Source: Sporisorium sorghi | Lineage: Eukaryota > Basidiomycota > Ustilaginomycetes > Ustilaginales > Ustilaginaceae | DNA: 64,000 bases | Direction of reading: 5' to 3' | Assembly: GCA_023212695.1 (NCBI GenBank) | Contig: JALCCG010000084.1 | Location: 1-64,000 of the forward strand | Shown here: positions 28,368-39,001 of the stretch, piece by piece | Position numbering within the stretch: position 1 is the stretch's first letter | Layout: every line of letters starts with the position of its first letter | Notes under the pieces: generated by a model | Databases searched by the model: none | What the model saw: only the letters and a program-made list of their open reading frames with translations | Told to the model about the DNA's origin: nothing | Position numbers and translations under genes: made by a program

Positions 28368-29552
28368 CTATTTCGAGGAGGGCCCCGCTGGATCAGCGCT
28401 GAACAGGTTTGACTGCGAAGCGTTTCCCACACTTGGCGGGCCAGATGGCGACACATACGGACCAAGGATGGGCGAAGCGTCCGAGTCGGAGCGGTTGCTG
28501 TTGTCGTCGGAATGCGAGTGCAGGTGCGGAGGAGAGGAGCGCGCTGGACCTGCGTTGCTCTGTAGCCTCTGCAGAGGGCTGTCCTTGGCGCTCAACAGTT
28601 GCGGATTGATGCCCGCAGTTTGCCTTGTCCCCTCCGCTAGTGGTTGCTGCTGCACGCTATGCGTTATTGATGCGGACGCCGGCGCTTCCGATGGTGTCAC
28701 AGCTCTTGGATAAGGATTCGTGCCTTCGGTTTGTGAATCGAGCGATCGCGTCTGCACCACAGGACTGCTTTGCGATGACGGTAGCTGGCTGGGCACCTCG
28801 CTGCTGCGTGTGGACACGGGACCCTGCATGAGGTATCTCTGACGATCGTGATGAGCCAGTTGCGGTCGATGAGGATTGCGTTCCGTCCACACGAGCCCAC
28901 TCGTGAAATCTTCCGTGCCACCGATGCCGCTGTCTTTGCTGAAGGCAAGCGTCTTCTGATCGGTGGCCATAGCCATGCTTCCGCCGAATCCTAGCGGTTG
29001 TGGAGGAATGATCTGGATCGAGTCGCGATTGAGCGGTGAATGGGGCAGATACGACTCGCGCCGGCTCGAGGTGGACATGTACGACAGCTGCGACGCTGAT
29101 GGTGATCGAAGGTAGGAGCGTTTGAGAGTCATGGTGGAGGAGGAGCTCGAGATCGTGGAAGCACCTCGGTAGTGAGGAGCCTCGTAGGTCTCTGAAGGCG
29201 TCGATTGCACAACCGAGTCGATGGCGCGCATCGAAGGCGAAGGCATTTCGCTGGTGGAAGTTGATGCGAGACCGTCTGGCTGGGGCCATGTCGAGGTGGA
29301 TGGGGAGGATGCAGCGAGGAAGTCAGTGGAGCTGGCGCTTCTCTTGATATAGCTCGCGGGGGGCATGTCCACGACTGTAGACATGACGACGCCTCCATGG
29401 TATGCGGTGGGCGGTTGGGTGATGGGAGGCAGTTGTTCTGGACGGTGCATGCAGTGCCACAGCTTGTGATACGTCTTGTAGGCTACAAAGATGAGGGCGA
29501 CGCCTCCAAAGATGGAGGCCACCGCGATGGCGGCGGTATTTGGCTGTGACAT
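28368..29552 (-). CDS. Predicted single-pass membrane protein with long Ser-rich tail
   Basis: 394 aa, single exon. A hydrophobic segment near the N-terminus (AAIAVASIFGGVALIFVAY, residues 7-25) lacks a clear cleavage site and is followed by basic/His residues (KTYHKLWHCMHR). This suggests a signal-anchor with the remaining ~365 residues on the cytosolic side. The tail is low-complexity Ser/Pro/Thr with several possible phosphorylation clusters (SASSTDFLAASSPSTST, STISSSSSTMTLKRSY). No catalytic domain is seen and the family is not recognised. A signalling or scaffold role would be speculation. Confidence 0.75.
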   Translation of the reverse strand: MSQPNTAAIAVASIFGGVALIFVAYKTYHKLWHCMHRPEQLPPITQPPTAYHGGVVMSTVVDMPPASYIKRSASSTDFLAASSPSTSTWPQPDGLASTSTSEMPSPSMRAIDSVVQSTPSETYEAPHYRGASTISSSSSTMTLKRSYLRSPSASQLSYMSTSSRRESYLPHSPLNRDSIQIIPPQPLGFGGSMAMATDQKTLAFSKDSGIGGTEDFTSGLVWTERNPHRPQLAHHDRQRYLMQGPVSTRSSEVPSQLPSSQSSPVVQTRSLDSQTEGTNPYPRAVTPSEAPASASITHSVQQQPLAEGTRQTAGINPQLLSAKDSPLQRLQSNAGPARSSPPHLHSHSDDNSNRSDSDASPILGPYVSPSGPPSVGNASQSNLFSADPAGPSSK

Positions 29553-30067
29553 GTCGAAAGCGCTGGCGGGACTCTCGCAGATTGTTTGGTTCGAATAGAG
29601 AGAGAGCCTATCAAGCCGATGATAGCATGATCATGCTGAAGCTGTTTTCGGGTTTCGATATCGGAAGAATGTGGATGGGCAAGCGTCGCTGCTGTCGTAA
29701 AAGATGGCGGGCAGCGATGATGATTCGGAAGGAGACACAACCAAAGGCCAACTTGCGTCCCCAGGACGCAAGAAGCCACGAGCCGACGGGCAGGTATGGA
29801 AGCGGAAAGGTGGTGGTGGAGGAAAAGTCGGAAGGAATGAAGACGGAATCGCAAGCTGAGCGGGCGATCAAAGGTGATGACGAGCAGACGACGAGGTTGG
29901 CGCAATGGGGAGAGCAAGCGTCCAGAGACGAGGGTCCTGGCAGAGAGCAAGAGGAGCGCGGTAGGATGTCAATGATGGCCTAGGAATCTCTGGGAACGTT
30001 TTTTGGTCGTCGGAGTTGAGGCGGATGCGTCAGAAGTCGAGAAAGCGGCGGGACAGCCCGTGTGCAA

Positions 30068-30102
<35 letters not shown>

Positions 30103-30293
30103 AGAGAGAACATAATCTTTGGCTTCGAAGATCAACAAACCTGCGGTCTCGAGCTTTGGGCTCAAGCGAGGTGTGTCGTCAATCAGTTGTGCGGTTCAAC
30201 GCAATGGACCTCTCACACGGCACGCAGGCACGCACCCTTTTTCTCACTCACTCGCTCATTCACTCTCTCACTCTTTCGCCAAGCGAGCGAGCG

Positions 30294-30340
<47 letters not shown>

Positions 30341-31028
30341 TGACCCTGCATTTCGAGATCGCCTGCAAATTCAGAAACAATGGCCAAATCACCCTTGACC
30401 AGCATCCTCTCTCTGCTGTTCCACTCGCTGAGCTACGGATCCAACCTGGCGATCTGGTCAAGCGAGGTGAACTTTTTTTCTGGCGCAAGCCAGGCCTGTC
30501 AGGCGGGCCGGACAATAACTGCAGTTACAAGTACGACCCTAGTCAGCACCGGGATCGTTGACTTCTCTGGGTCGATGGGGCAGAGAAGCAGAGGCAGAGG
30601 CAGACTGACATCATGTTTGCCTCGCCTCGTTTTGCTCCGTGTGAGGAGGTGGATCGCGAATCAACGCGCCGCTTTGTCTGTTTCGATTTCGATTTGAGGC
30701 GAGCCCGTCCAAATCTCAAAGAGGTCCACGGAGCGGTGAATTCCTCGTTTTGCCTGCATCGAAGCCCGCATTGACATGCTGCTGCTCTCTTTTTGTCCTT
30801 TTTATCCCGTCAAAAGAAGCGGCTTCTCAATCCCGAAAGTCAGTCAACCCAAAAAAATCACTGTTTGTTAGATTGATCTTGGCACCAAATCTCATCCTTT
30901 TTTTTTTTTTTTTTTTTCTTGACTTCAGGGTCCAAAGCTTGATTTCTTCTCGGCGACGATACGAGAGCAACACAAGGATTCGTGCAGAGTCTTCCACATC
31001 ATCCCCTCTGCCACACAACGGTGCTTGC
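29553..31028. other. Intergenic region with microsatellites (divergent promoters)
   Basis: 1.48 kb between the start of the membrane-protein gene (minus) and the methyltransferase gene (plus). It contains a (GA)n tract at ~30072-30110, a (GCAA)n run of about twelve units at ~30295-30340 and a 20-base T run at ~30898-30917. No convincing gene; the frames crossing these repeats translate to simple sequence. Confidence 0.55.
30295..30340. repeat. (GCAA)n tetranucleotide repeat
   Basis: About twelve GCAA units in the shared upstream region of two divergent genes; a length-variable marker at most. Confidence 0.85.
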
Positions 31029-32459
31029 ATGTCGAACCAGCCTGCGTTCATCCCGAGCCGCGATCTTCAAAACTTGAGGACGCTCGACTTGACCTCGTCC
31101 GAATGCTTGGCTAGTATCCGCGACAATCTCGACAGCTTGGCTCACCTGCTCGGTGCCAGCGGTGGCCAGCTCATACACGCTCCTCCGCACATCAAGGCGG
31201 ATCACAACCAAGTCTTCGCACCTTCCGAACCGGCCGTCGAACACCCACCGAGGGAGATCGACTCTTTCGAGACCAGCTACGTCACGAGATGGCTCTCCAG
31301 GCTCATCTCCGAGTTCACCTTGACGTGTCCTGATGACGAGGCTACGGCACTGCAGTCAGAGAGCCTCTCGGAACAATGCGCTGCGTTGCTTGCGCTCGCA
31401 GCTGGCAGGATGGCCGCAGGTGCCTCTGTGCAGGATCACGTCTTTCAGCTCGACGACTCTAAGCTCGTGGTCAAGTTGAGGGATGCTGCGCTCGTTCACG
31501 ACTCCCTGGGCACTCACACTTGGGGCGCCGCTCCGATCCTCTCGCAGCTCCTCTTGCCCTTGCAAGCAAGCTCAAACCGTAATCTCAAGGTGCTCGAGCT
31601 CGGCGCCGGTACTGGTCTCGTTGGTCTCGCCCTAGCTACGTGGTCACGTCGCCATCGTACCACGCACAAAACGCAGGTCACCTGCACCGACTATCACCCT
31701 ACGGTGCTCGAAAACTTGGCGCACAACATCATGCTCAACGGCTGGCCTTGTTCCGAGACAAGCCTTCTTGATGCACCGGCAGCTGAAGAGCCACATGTAT
31801 TGGTCACAGCCCGCTGTCTTGATTGGCAAAGCGTGCATCGAAAGCTACAGGGTCAGGGTCCGGATGTGACTCAGGAGCTGACGTCGCAAACCTTACCTGA
31901 GCTGGTCTCGGCTTCGAAAGATTCTAGCTGGGCCAAGCTTCTCGATGTCGAGGCCGATTCGAGCTCCTTTGACATGCTCGTCGCAGCAGGTATGTACTGC
32001 CGATCCGAGTTTACTTTCCGCGATGTTTCTGCTCACCTGCTCACCGGCTGATGAATGAACGCTTTATGCTTTCCGTCAACAGACTGCGTCTACGACCCTG
32101 TCCACCCGTTTTGGATTCGTTCGGTTGCTGAAAAGCTGCTCAAGAGACCGGATGATTCTGACAAGGACACGCCGCTGCTGCACGTCATGGTCCCGCTGAG
32201 GCCGACGCATCAGCAAGATATGCGAGCGGTTTACGAGGCTTTCCAGGCACAATCAGCGCCCGGCCGTCCTCGGCTGACCATCCTCTCGGAGCAAGATTAC
32301 CACGGCTATGAAAACTTTGGAGCCTGGAACGCGGTGGTCCAATCGGACGATGCCGTCCAAAGCCAGCCGGAAGGTGGACTTGCCAGGACATATAGATGGT
32401 TCCGCATCGGCTGGCAGAGCCTCTCGAATGCTTCGAACGAGATCGGCCCCGCCCGATAG
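31029..32459 (+). CDS. METTL21/EFM-type protein-lysine methyltransferase (two exons)
   Basis: Exons 31029-31989 and 32083-32459 join in frame to 445 aa. The intron 31990-32082 begins GTATGT and ends CAACAG. The ATG at 31029 is preferred because the upstream extension from 30750 crosses a poly-T tract. Motif I for S-adenosylmethionine binding is VLELGAGTGLVGLALA. An acidic motif II-like strand follows (VTCTDYHPTVLENLAHNI). The spliced DMLVAADCVYDPVHPFWI matches the D-x-x-Y-(D/P) post-I/IV motif of methyltransferase family 16. That family methylates lysines on elongation factors and chaperones; the substrate here is unknown. The ~190-residue N-terminal part is helical and poorly conserved, as in fungal members of this group. 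Confidence 0.87.
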
Positions 32460-34528
32460 CAAAGCCGAACGTTGGGCGGCGTCGAGTGTTGGAGGCAGAC
32501 TACGCATCAGAACCTCCGCTTCATGCCAGATGATTGGGAAATCAGAGTCTCGGTACGGTCATGGCAAGGCGACAACAAAGTCAGGACACACGGCGGCTCG
32601 AGAGCCCTTGGTTCACCGTGCGATTGTGCATTTGAGCAATTGACCGCGTGAGAAGGATGCAAACAATAGAGCCTTATTCGACATGGTTCACAGCAGCGGC
32701 AGCAGCAGCAGCAGCAGCAGCGGCGGCACCATTCGCCTGTGCTGTTCTTCGGCGGCGACAGCCGAGAATGCAGAATGGCGGCCCAACTCGACTCTTGGGT
32801 TTCTACGATTGCGTCGAATTTTTTAGGGTTGGTTGGTCTTTTTTTTCGCTGCTCACTGCTGCGACGCCGAAGCAATTCGCAGCGTGCTCATTCTCTGGCC
32901 CTGCGTGATCTCACCGAGAAAAAAAAAAAAAAAAAAAAAAGCCGTGCCAAGGTTGAAATTTTCGAGAGGGGATTTTCGCTGTCTCCCATTTCGTGGCCCA
33001 AGCTGCTCAAGCCAAGCGTCAGCATGCCTTCCTTGGCTGATTTGGGCTCAATTGCTAGGCGATTTGACCTCATTTCAGTCCGCAGGCTGGCCGGCTGCAT
33101 CTCGAGCAACCTCAGCCTCGCTGCAAAACCGCCCTTTCACTCCCACCACCACCGTCCCCCTCTGTCGCAGTGCTCTTCGCTCCGTTCACCGTAAGTGCGC
33201 CCGCCCTTCTTGCTGCGTCTGCGCTTCCACGCTGTTTTGGCCCCACCTCTCTGCTGCTCCCTCTCCCTCTCCCTCTCTCCCTCGCTGGCCTAGCGCCAGT
33301 GTTCACCATCTCCCATTGGCCGCTCGACGCTGTCCGGCTGCCTTCTCCCTGGCTGCCCTTCCTCCCTCCCGTTGCCCTCTCTACCTGCTACAGTACCACT
33401 CCCCTGCGTCATGTGTTGTACAGACAGCAGCGTCTCATTTGTCTCCGCTTTTGCTGGTTCGTTTGTCGCTGTCGGCCTGCATCCACTGGTGGCTGCAGGA
33501 CTCGCATCCTTGCCCCCTTTTTTTTCAAAAAAACTTCATCTCAAGTTCACTCCGAGTTTGTGTTGGTTGTTGTCGCCGCTGCTGCGTTCATTCGCTGTGG
33601 CATCGCACTTTGTCCCTCTCCCTCGTTTTGCCTCTGCACACACACACACAAAGGAGCGGTGCTCGACGCTTGCATTCTGCCTCAGTACTACATCACACAC
33701 CAACTTAGCTCGTTTCTCTCTCGCCTTTCTGCCCTCTCGCTGCCTCGCTGCCTCCCTCCTTCTACAATCACACAGCTCGCGAGCAGACTCGAACCCACCG
33801 AAGTCCCTCCCTCCCTTCATCGTTTGCCTCGTCGTCGGTAAGTGCCTTGCCTCCTCTGTTCCTCTCTTGCTTCCTTCCTTTGCTGGCCCTGCGTGGAGTC
33901 TTGTTTCCGAAGCCTTGGGTGCTGCCTGTTCCTGCGTGCTCGTGCCGACGCAGCCACCTTGTCACACTGTGTCCCTTTCATGTCGTCGTTGTCGTAGTCA
34001 GCGCAGTCGAGCTACCGTAGTAGTTCCTCGCCGCCTGCCTCGTTCGTCCCCTGTCTGCCCTTGCCACACGCTGCCCTCTGCGTTCCTTTCCCCCTCCCCA
34101 ATTCCTGGGCTTGCCATGTGGCACGCTGCTACCGTACTTCACTTTAGCGGCTGCTGCATGCGTCTCAAACTCTCGTGGCTTGATGCACTCGTTCACCTTC
34201 GTCACCGACAGAGTCGCTTCGAGCTCCACCTGCCTGCACTTCATCTCTCTCTGTCTGCCAGCCGCCTATGTCCGAGACCTGGACAGGATCTACGTTGCAC
34301 CGGGATTTGCCCCGGATCGACGTACCATCCGCGTTCATTGACAGCAGACGATCTCTCGCTATCTACGAATCGAATGGATGGATGGATTGGAAGGTGCTGC
34401 TGGCTCAGTGGCGGCTTCGCCTTTCCTGCCACTCTCCCGTTGCTTGATCTAACAATCGCATTTCCGCTGATCGATCGCGGCCCAGCCAGACAGCGATTCC
34501 GATCAGGCCAAATCGAGGCCAAAGGAGG

Positions 34529-34565
<37 letters not shown>

Positions 34566-35092
34566 ACTGCTCTGTCGCCTCAGCTCCGTCCGTCCGTCGC
34601 GTCCGGGATCTTTCGCCCCAACCTTTCCATCCATCCGCGCTGCGCTGTGCTGTGCTGTGCTGTGCTGCGCCGCGCTGCCCTTTGCTCGCAAACACCACGC
34701 CACGCCGCGACGTGCATACATCCATCCACTTCTCCACTCTCTTTCCGTTTTGCCCCATCCACCTTCTCTTTCTTCATATCGACCTTGTCCTCTGACTTGG
34801 CTCGTGTTTCATTTGCCTCATCGTCGATTCCAGTTGGCTCGCGTCTCGCGCCGTCGTCGCCTCTCCTTTCACTTCAGACGCGTGTAAGTGATCCGTCCCG
34901 CAAAAGACGCGTCCCATACGCCACACTTGACGCGTTCGGCTCATCGCAGCTGCTGACAGCCCTCGTCCCCTCCTCTCTCGACGTTGCCGTGGTCGTGTTC
35001 CTGTTCCGCCCTTCCCTCAGTTGCGCATTGAAGTGATACGCGACGTTACGCGCGACGAGAGACCTCAATCATTCTGACGTGCTGATTTTTCC
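32460..35092. other. Long pyrimidine-rich leader/promoter region of the HMG gene
   Basis: 2.6 kb without a supported gene. Most of 33100-35090 is C/T-rich on the plus strand. Strong 5' splice-site look-alikes GTAAGT occur at 33191, 33838 and 34884, suggesting a multi-intron 5' untranslated leader for the HMG-box gene. A-runs of 20 and 36 bases lie at ~32921-32940 and 34529-34564, and a (GCTGT)n patch at ~34643-34668. The left part includes the methyltransferase 3' region and a CAG-type repeat (~32695-32721). Confidence 0.55.
34529..34564. repeat. 36-base poly(A) tract
   Basis: Uninterrupted A run in the presumed HMG-gene leader; similar A or T runs occur at 14630-14656, 32921-32940 and 54480-54505. 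Confidence 0.9.
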
Positions 35093-36780
35093 ATGAACTC
35101 GCAGCACCTCGTATCGCCGCAAGAAGCGGCCGCTCAAGCTCAGGCCCGAAGAATGCAACCATCTGACGCACTCGGCCACCACAGTCATCACCATCACGCT
35201 CACCAAGGCTCCGACGACGTTTCAGGAGGTCAATACTTTAACCCAGCAGCTATGGTAAGTTGGCTTTCGCCCCCACGCTCGCGCGCGTCGCGTCTCCAGA
35301 TCCCTCAAGTTGCGGGCTGACCATCATCAATTAATCAATCAATCTCGCATCCTCACCACCACAGCACTCGCGCAACATCGGTATGGACAGCGGTAACCAA
35401 CAGTCTCACTATGGCGGCATGCAGCTCCCGCCGCTCGGCGCCGGCCAGAGCAACGGCGGCCACGGGAGCATGGGCCACCACGCGTACGGCTACGGCCAGT
35501 CGCATGCCATGCCGTCCCAGCTGTCCTATCCTCAGCACTCGCCCAACCCATCCCACGCCCACATCTCGGGTGGCCAGAACACCGGCCCCATGTCCATGTA
35601 CGGCTACGGCGTCCACCACTCGTCGCCTCAACAGCACTACTCGCACGTCCCCGGTCAGGCTGCCCACGGCGGCATGGGAGGCATGGTCGGCGGCGCAGGC
35701 TCCAACCCCATGATGGGCGCCCCTGGCGGAGGCTCCTCGGGAGGCGACTTTGGCAACCACGGTTTCGGTCAGCAGTCGCACTACCACCAGTACTTCCAGC
35801 CCCAGAGCCTTCAGAGCATCTCGCCTAGCCAGGCTGGAGCTCCTCCTTTGGCCAGCGCCACCGCTGCCCCCGCCGCCACTACCGCCGGCGCTCAGGCTAC
35901 CACGAAAGGCGGCAAGCCTGCCAAGGCTCCCAAGGCGCCCAAGGCGCCCAAGGTCGACAAAAAAGCGGCCGCCGCCGCGGCTGCTGCTGCTGCTGCTGCC
36001 GCTGCCGCTGCTCCCCCCGCCAAGGCTGCCCCTGCGCCCAAGGGCAAGGCTGGCAAGAAGGGTGCTAGCGCTGACGCGCCCAAGGCTAAGTCCAAGGCTC
36101 ATCCTTACGCCCAGCCCGAGCCTGCCGCTGCCGCTGCGACCACCGAGGCAAAGCCAGCCAAGAAGCAAAAGAAGAGCGAGGATCCACCCAAGCCCTCGAC
36201 GCTCAAGTCGCGTCTCAAGCCGCCCAAGCAGGCTCCCTCGGCATGGCAGATCTTCTTCACCGAGGAGCTCCAAAGGATCAAAGCCCAAAGCCCCGACGAG
36301 CGCCTCAACGTGGCCCATGTCGCCAAGGACGCCGGTCAACGCTATGCAGCTCTTCCCGAGTCCACGAAGCAGGAGTTCCACCGTCGCAGTCTCGAAGCCA
36401 AGGAGCAGTGGGAGCAAGAGATGGCCGAGTGGAAGTCCAAGCTCACACCCGAAGACATTCGCCAGGAGAACCTCTACCGATCCGCCCAGAGGAAGGCCGG
36501 CAAGTCGAGGAAGGGCAACCTCAAGGACCCCAACGCTCCCAAGAAGCCGCTCTCGGCCTACTTCTTGTTCCTTCGTGCGATCCGTGCCGATCCCAACATG
36601 ACGCAAGCCGTCTTCGAGGGTGAGCAGGAGACCACCAAGCAGAGTGTCCTTGCTGCCGCCAAATGGCGAAGCCTCACCGAGACCGAGAAGCAGCCCTACC
36701 TCGACCGCGCCGAGGCCGACAAGGCTCGCTACGAGCGTCTGCGTCGCGAGTACGAGAGCAGCAATGGTCTGGAATCTTGA
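35093..36780 (+). CDS. Two-HMG-box DNA-binding protein (two exons)
   Basis: Exons 35093-35254 and 35365-36780 give 525 aa; the intron 35255-35364 is GTAAGT...CACAG. The N-terminal ~230 residues are His/Gly/Gln/Ser-rich. Next come Lys/Ala/Pro repeats (KAPKAPKAPK) and an 18-residue Ala run, an AT-hook-free but very basic linker. HMG box A is at ~340-412 (PSAWQIFFTEELQRIKAQSP) and box B at ~442-515 (PNAPKKPLSAYFLFLRAIRADP, KWRSLTETEKQPYLDRAEADK). Tandem boxes with this spacing fit fungal non-sequence-specific HMG proteins (architectural or Hmo1/Abf2-like); no mitochondrial presequence is visible, so a nuclear role is more likely. A possible splice acceptor at 35104 would remove the first ATG and shift the start to Met21. 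Confidence 0.88.
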
Positions 36781-37471
36781 AGCGGTCCCCTATCTGCCTC
36801 GATCTCTCAACGCCAAGTCTCGCTCCCTTCTTCCATCACAATCGCTGCATTGAGGTGCGCTCGCGCTCTGTGCTGCAGCATCTGTGATGGAGTGGCAAAG
36901 TTGATTCTTGGTGTTGTCTATACCACGCCTTTCCGTTTCTCGTATTGTAGTTGTTCCTCGCGCGCCGGTTCTGCTAGCGTCCAGCTTAGTGGTTGCCTCC
37001 CTGTCTGCGCCTATTCCGGACGTTTCTTGTCTAGCCCTCTCATTTGTCTTGATCGCATTGCGCGTACTCGCTTGTCACGTCTCGCGCATCCCCTGCTGCG
37101 TCGCACTCACTTGATGTGATCCATGTATTTTTGTTCACCTTCTCATCCGAAGCCTCGTTCCGGATTCACCCTTTCGTGTCTGATTGAGAACCTCTTTGTG
37201 TGATCTTTGCGTGACCGTTGCAAGTCATGAGTGATGTGCACATGGCCTCGTGACTCTGCTCGTGATTTTTGCTGGCCAGGCCCATGACAGGCGCAAAGTC
37301 GAGATCTGAGGGCAGACAGACCCGAAAGCAACTTTGAAACGACAACAGCTCGACGCACACAATCTCGTCAGATGATGGCGCAGGTGAGGAAATCGGAGTT
37401 GAATGAGAATGCTGGATACCATTCCTGGCTAGCGCTGCCTTCTGCAAGGATGAAGAGTGCCGAGTGTTTCG
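36781..37471. other. Convergent 3' intergenic region
   Basis: 691 bp between the convergent HMG-box and PTC1 genes. It is T-rich on the plus strand to about 37150. No gene or repeat was recognised. Confidence 0.5.
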
Positions 37472-39001
37472 TTACGAGGGAGCGAAGCGAACCACCATGA
37501 TGGATGTGTTATCTGTGCTGAACTGCTTGAGCGCATGTGTCAACAGTTCCTGCGAGGCCACTTGCGGATCTTGCACGTTGCGGACCAGGTCGACCGCTTC
37601 CTGGTCTTCGATCACGTCCCAAAGCTGTGTTACAAAGAGAGAGGCGCATCAGTCAGCTCTCGAACCCAGGTGTAGCAAACGGACGAGTGGAGCCGAGCAA
37701 ACTTACTCCATCGCAAGCAATGATGAGGAAGCTATCCTCGCTGCCGAGAACAGTCTCTGTTGTATATGGCGATCCCACGACGAACTCCTTCATCGCCGAG
37801 TCGCCCAACGATCGTGTGACCGCAAGAACGCCATTAACGCGAGAGTTCATCACGAACCCTCCAGCGTCGGTGATTCGCTTCACCTCTTGCGCATCCGAGC
37901 CCTTGTGATCGTATGTGAGACGCACCGCTTTGCCGCCGCGACTACCACGAGTAACAGAAGTTGGACGTCAGCGAGCCATTGTTTTGGTTTGAGCAGGTTC
38001 GTAGCCGAACATAGACTTACCAGAGCACGGCCCTTGCGTCTCCGACGTTGGCTGTGTAAAGCACCCTCCTCGGCGAGGTCGACGAGCTGCCCTTGGTCTT
38101 GTTGTCAGACGAATCGAAGCGTTTCGACAGCCTGCTCCATAGACCGTCACCAGAGGCACGCTCCGCAGATGGCTCTCGACTGGCTGATTCCTCTTCCGTA
38201 GGTTTCGGCTGGGCAGCAGCTTCTTGGCCTGGTTTGATAGGTCGCCCGGATTCATCCTCGAGTCGTAGAAAGGCCACCGCAGCTGTGCATCCACTTGACG
38301 AGCCTTTCTGACCTGCAAGGTTCGCGAGCTCCTTGTCGACGCTATGGAAGGTCAGGTTGAACGAGTCCGGGACGGGCTTATCTGGGTTGAGTTCGAGTGT
38401 TTTGAGGAGGGCCTGGTTTGAACATGAGAAAACACGAACAAGCTGCTGATCAGAGACGTCCTGAGATGCCAGCTAACTCGCTACTTGACTTACGTGATGA
38501 AAGTTTTGACCGCACCACTCGGCGGCGTCTTTTCCAGCGTGCCCGTCAAAGATGCCGAAGAAGCCTTGACCGTGGACACCTCCAAAGTCGTAGACGAAAG
38601 CATGTGCATCCTCCATCGCTCTTCGCCATCGCTTGTTGGAGTCTTCAGAGATGCCTACGCGGAAGGAAAGCTCGGCGCTGGATCCTTCTGAGCTAGAACC
38701 CTTTGCGGCTGCGCCAGCCTCGGTCGACGACGACACATTTGGATGCTGGTTCAAGATCTGGACAGTGCAAGATGTGAACACCCTTGTCAGCCATTTGATG
38801 TCCTCTGTTACCTTGTTTGAAGCAGTCTCGATCACTTACTCCATGAGTATGAAGGCCGTCCGCAACGGTGACTGGAGCCGATTCTGCGTCCCCTGATCGT
38901 CTGTTTTGCAAGGACACGAGGCCAAATGAGAGTCAGCGACGCTGAGCGACAGCAAAAAGACATACCGCGAGTGAGGCAACATACTTTTCGCGAGCAGACA
39001 T
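37472..39001 (-). CDS. PTC1: PP2C-type Ser/Thr phosphatase, PTC1 orthologue (six exons)
   Basis: Exons complement(38985-39001, 38840-38900, 38494-38757, 38021-38412, 37707-37941, 37472-37624) join to 373 aa. All introns are GT-AG and 79-84 nt long. The motifs are in the PP2C order: [69 protein letters not shown] (rebuilt across a junction), [26 protein letters not shown] (also across a junction) and [10 protein letters not shown]. The metal-binding Asp residues in MED, FDGH, CDG and TDN are all present. The wording RWRR.MED, AGK.A.WCG and VVGSP.TTE is that of fungal Ptc1, which dephosphorylates MAP kinases of the osmostress and wall-integrity pathways. An insertion of ~45 Ser/Lys-rich residues before ANVGD is unusual. 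Confidence 0.92.

Noticed and set aside
30295..30340. Regularly spaced repeat considered as a CRISPR-like array
   Set aside because: It is a simple (GCAA)n microsatellite with no spacers; no CRISPR is expected in a fungal nuclear genome.
33372..35036. 554-codon open frame on the plus strand
   Set aside because: It is a translation of C/T-rich simple sequence crossing a 36-base A run (a run of ~12 Lys), with no family features; more likely leader or promoter of the HMG gene.
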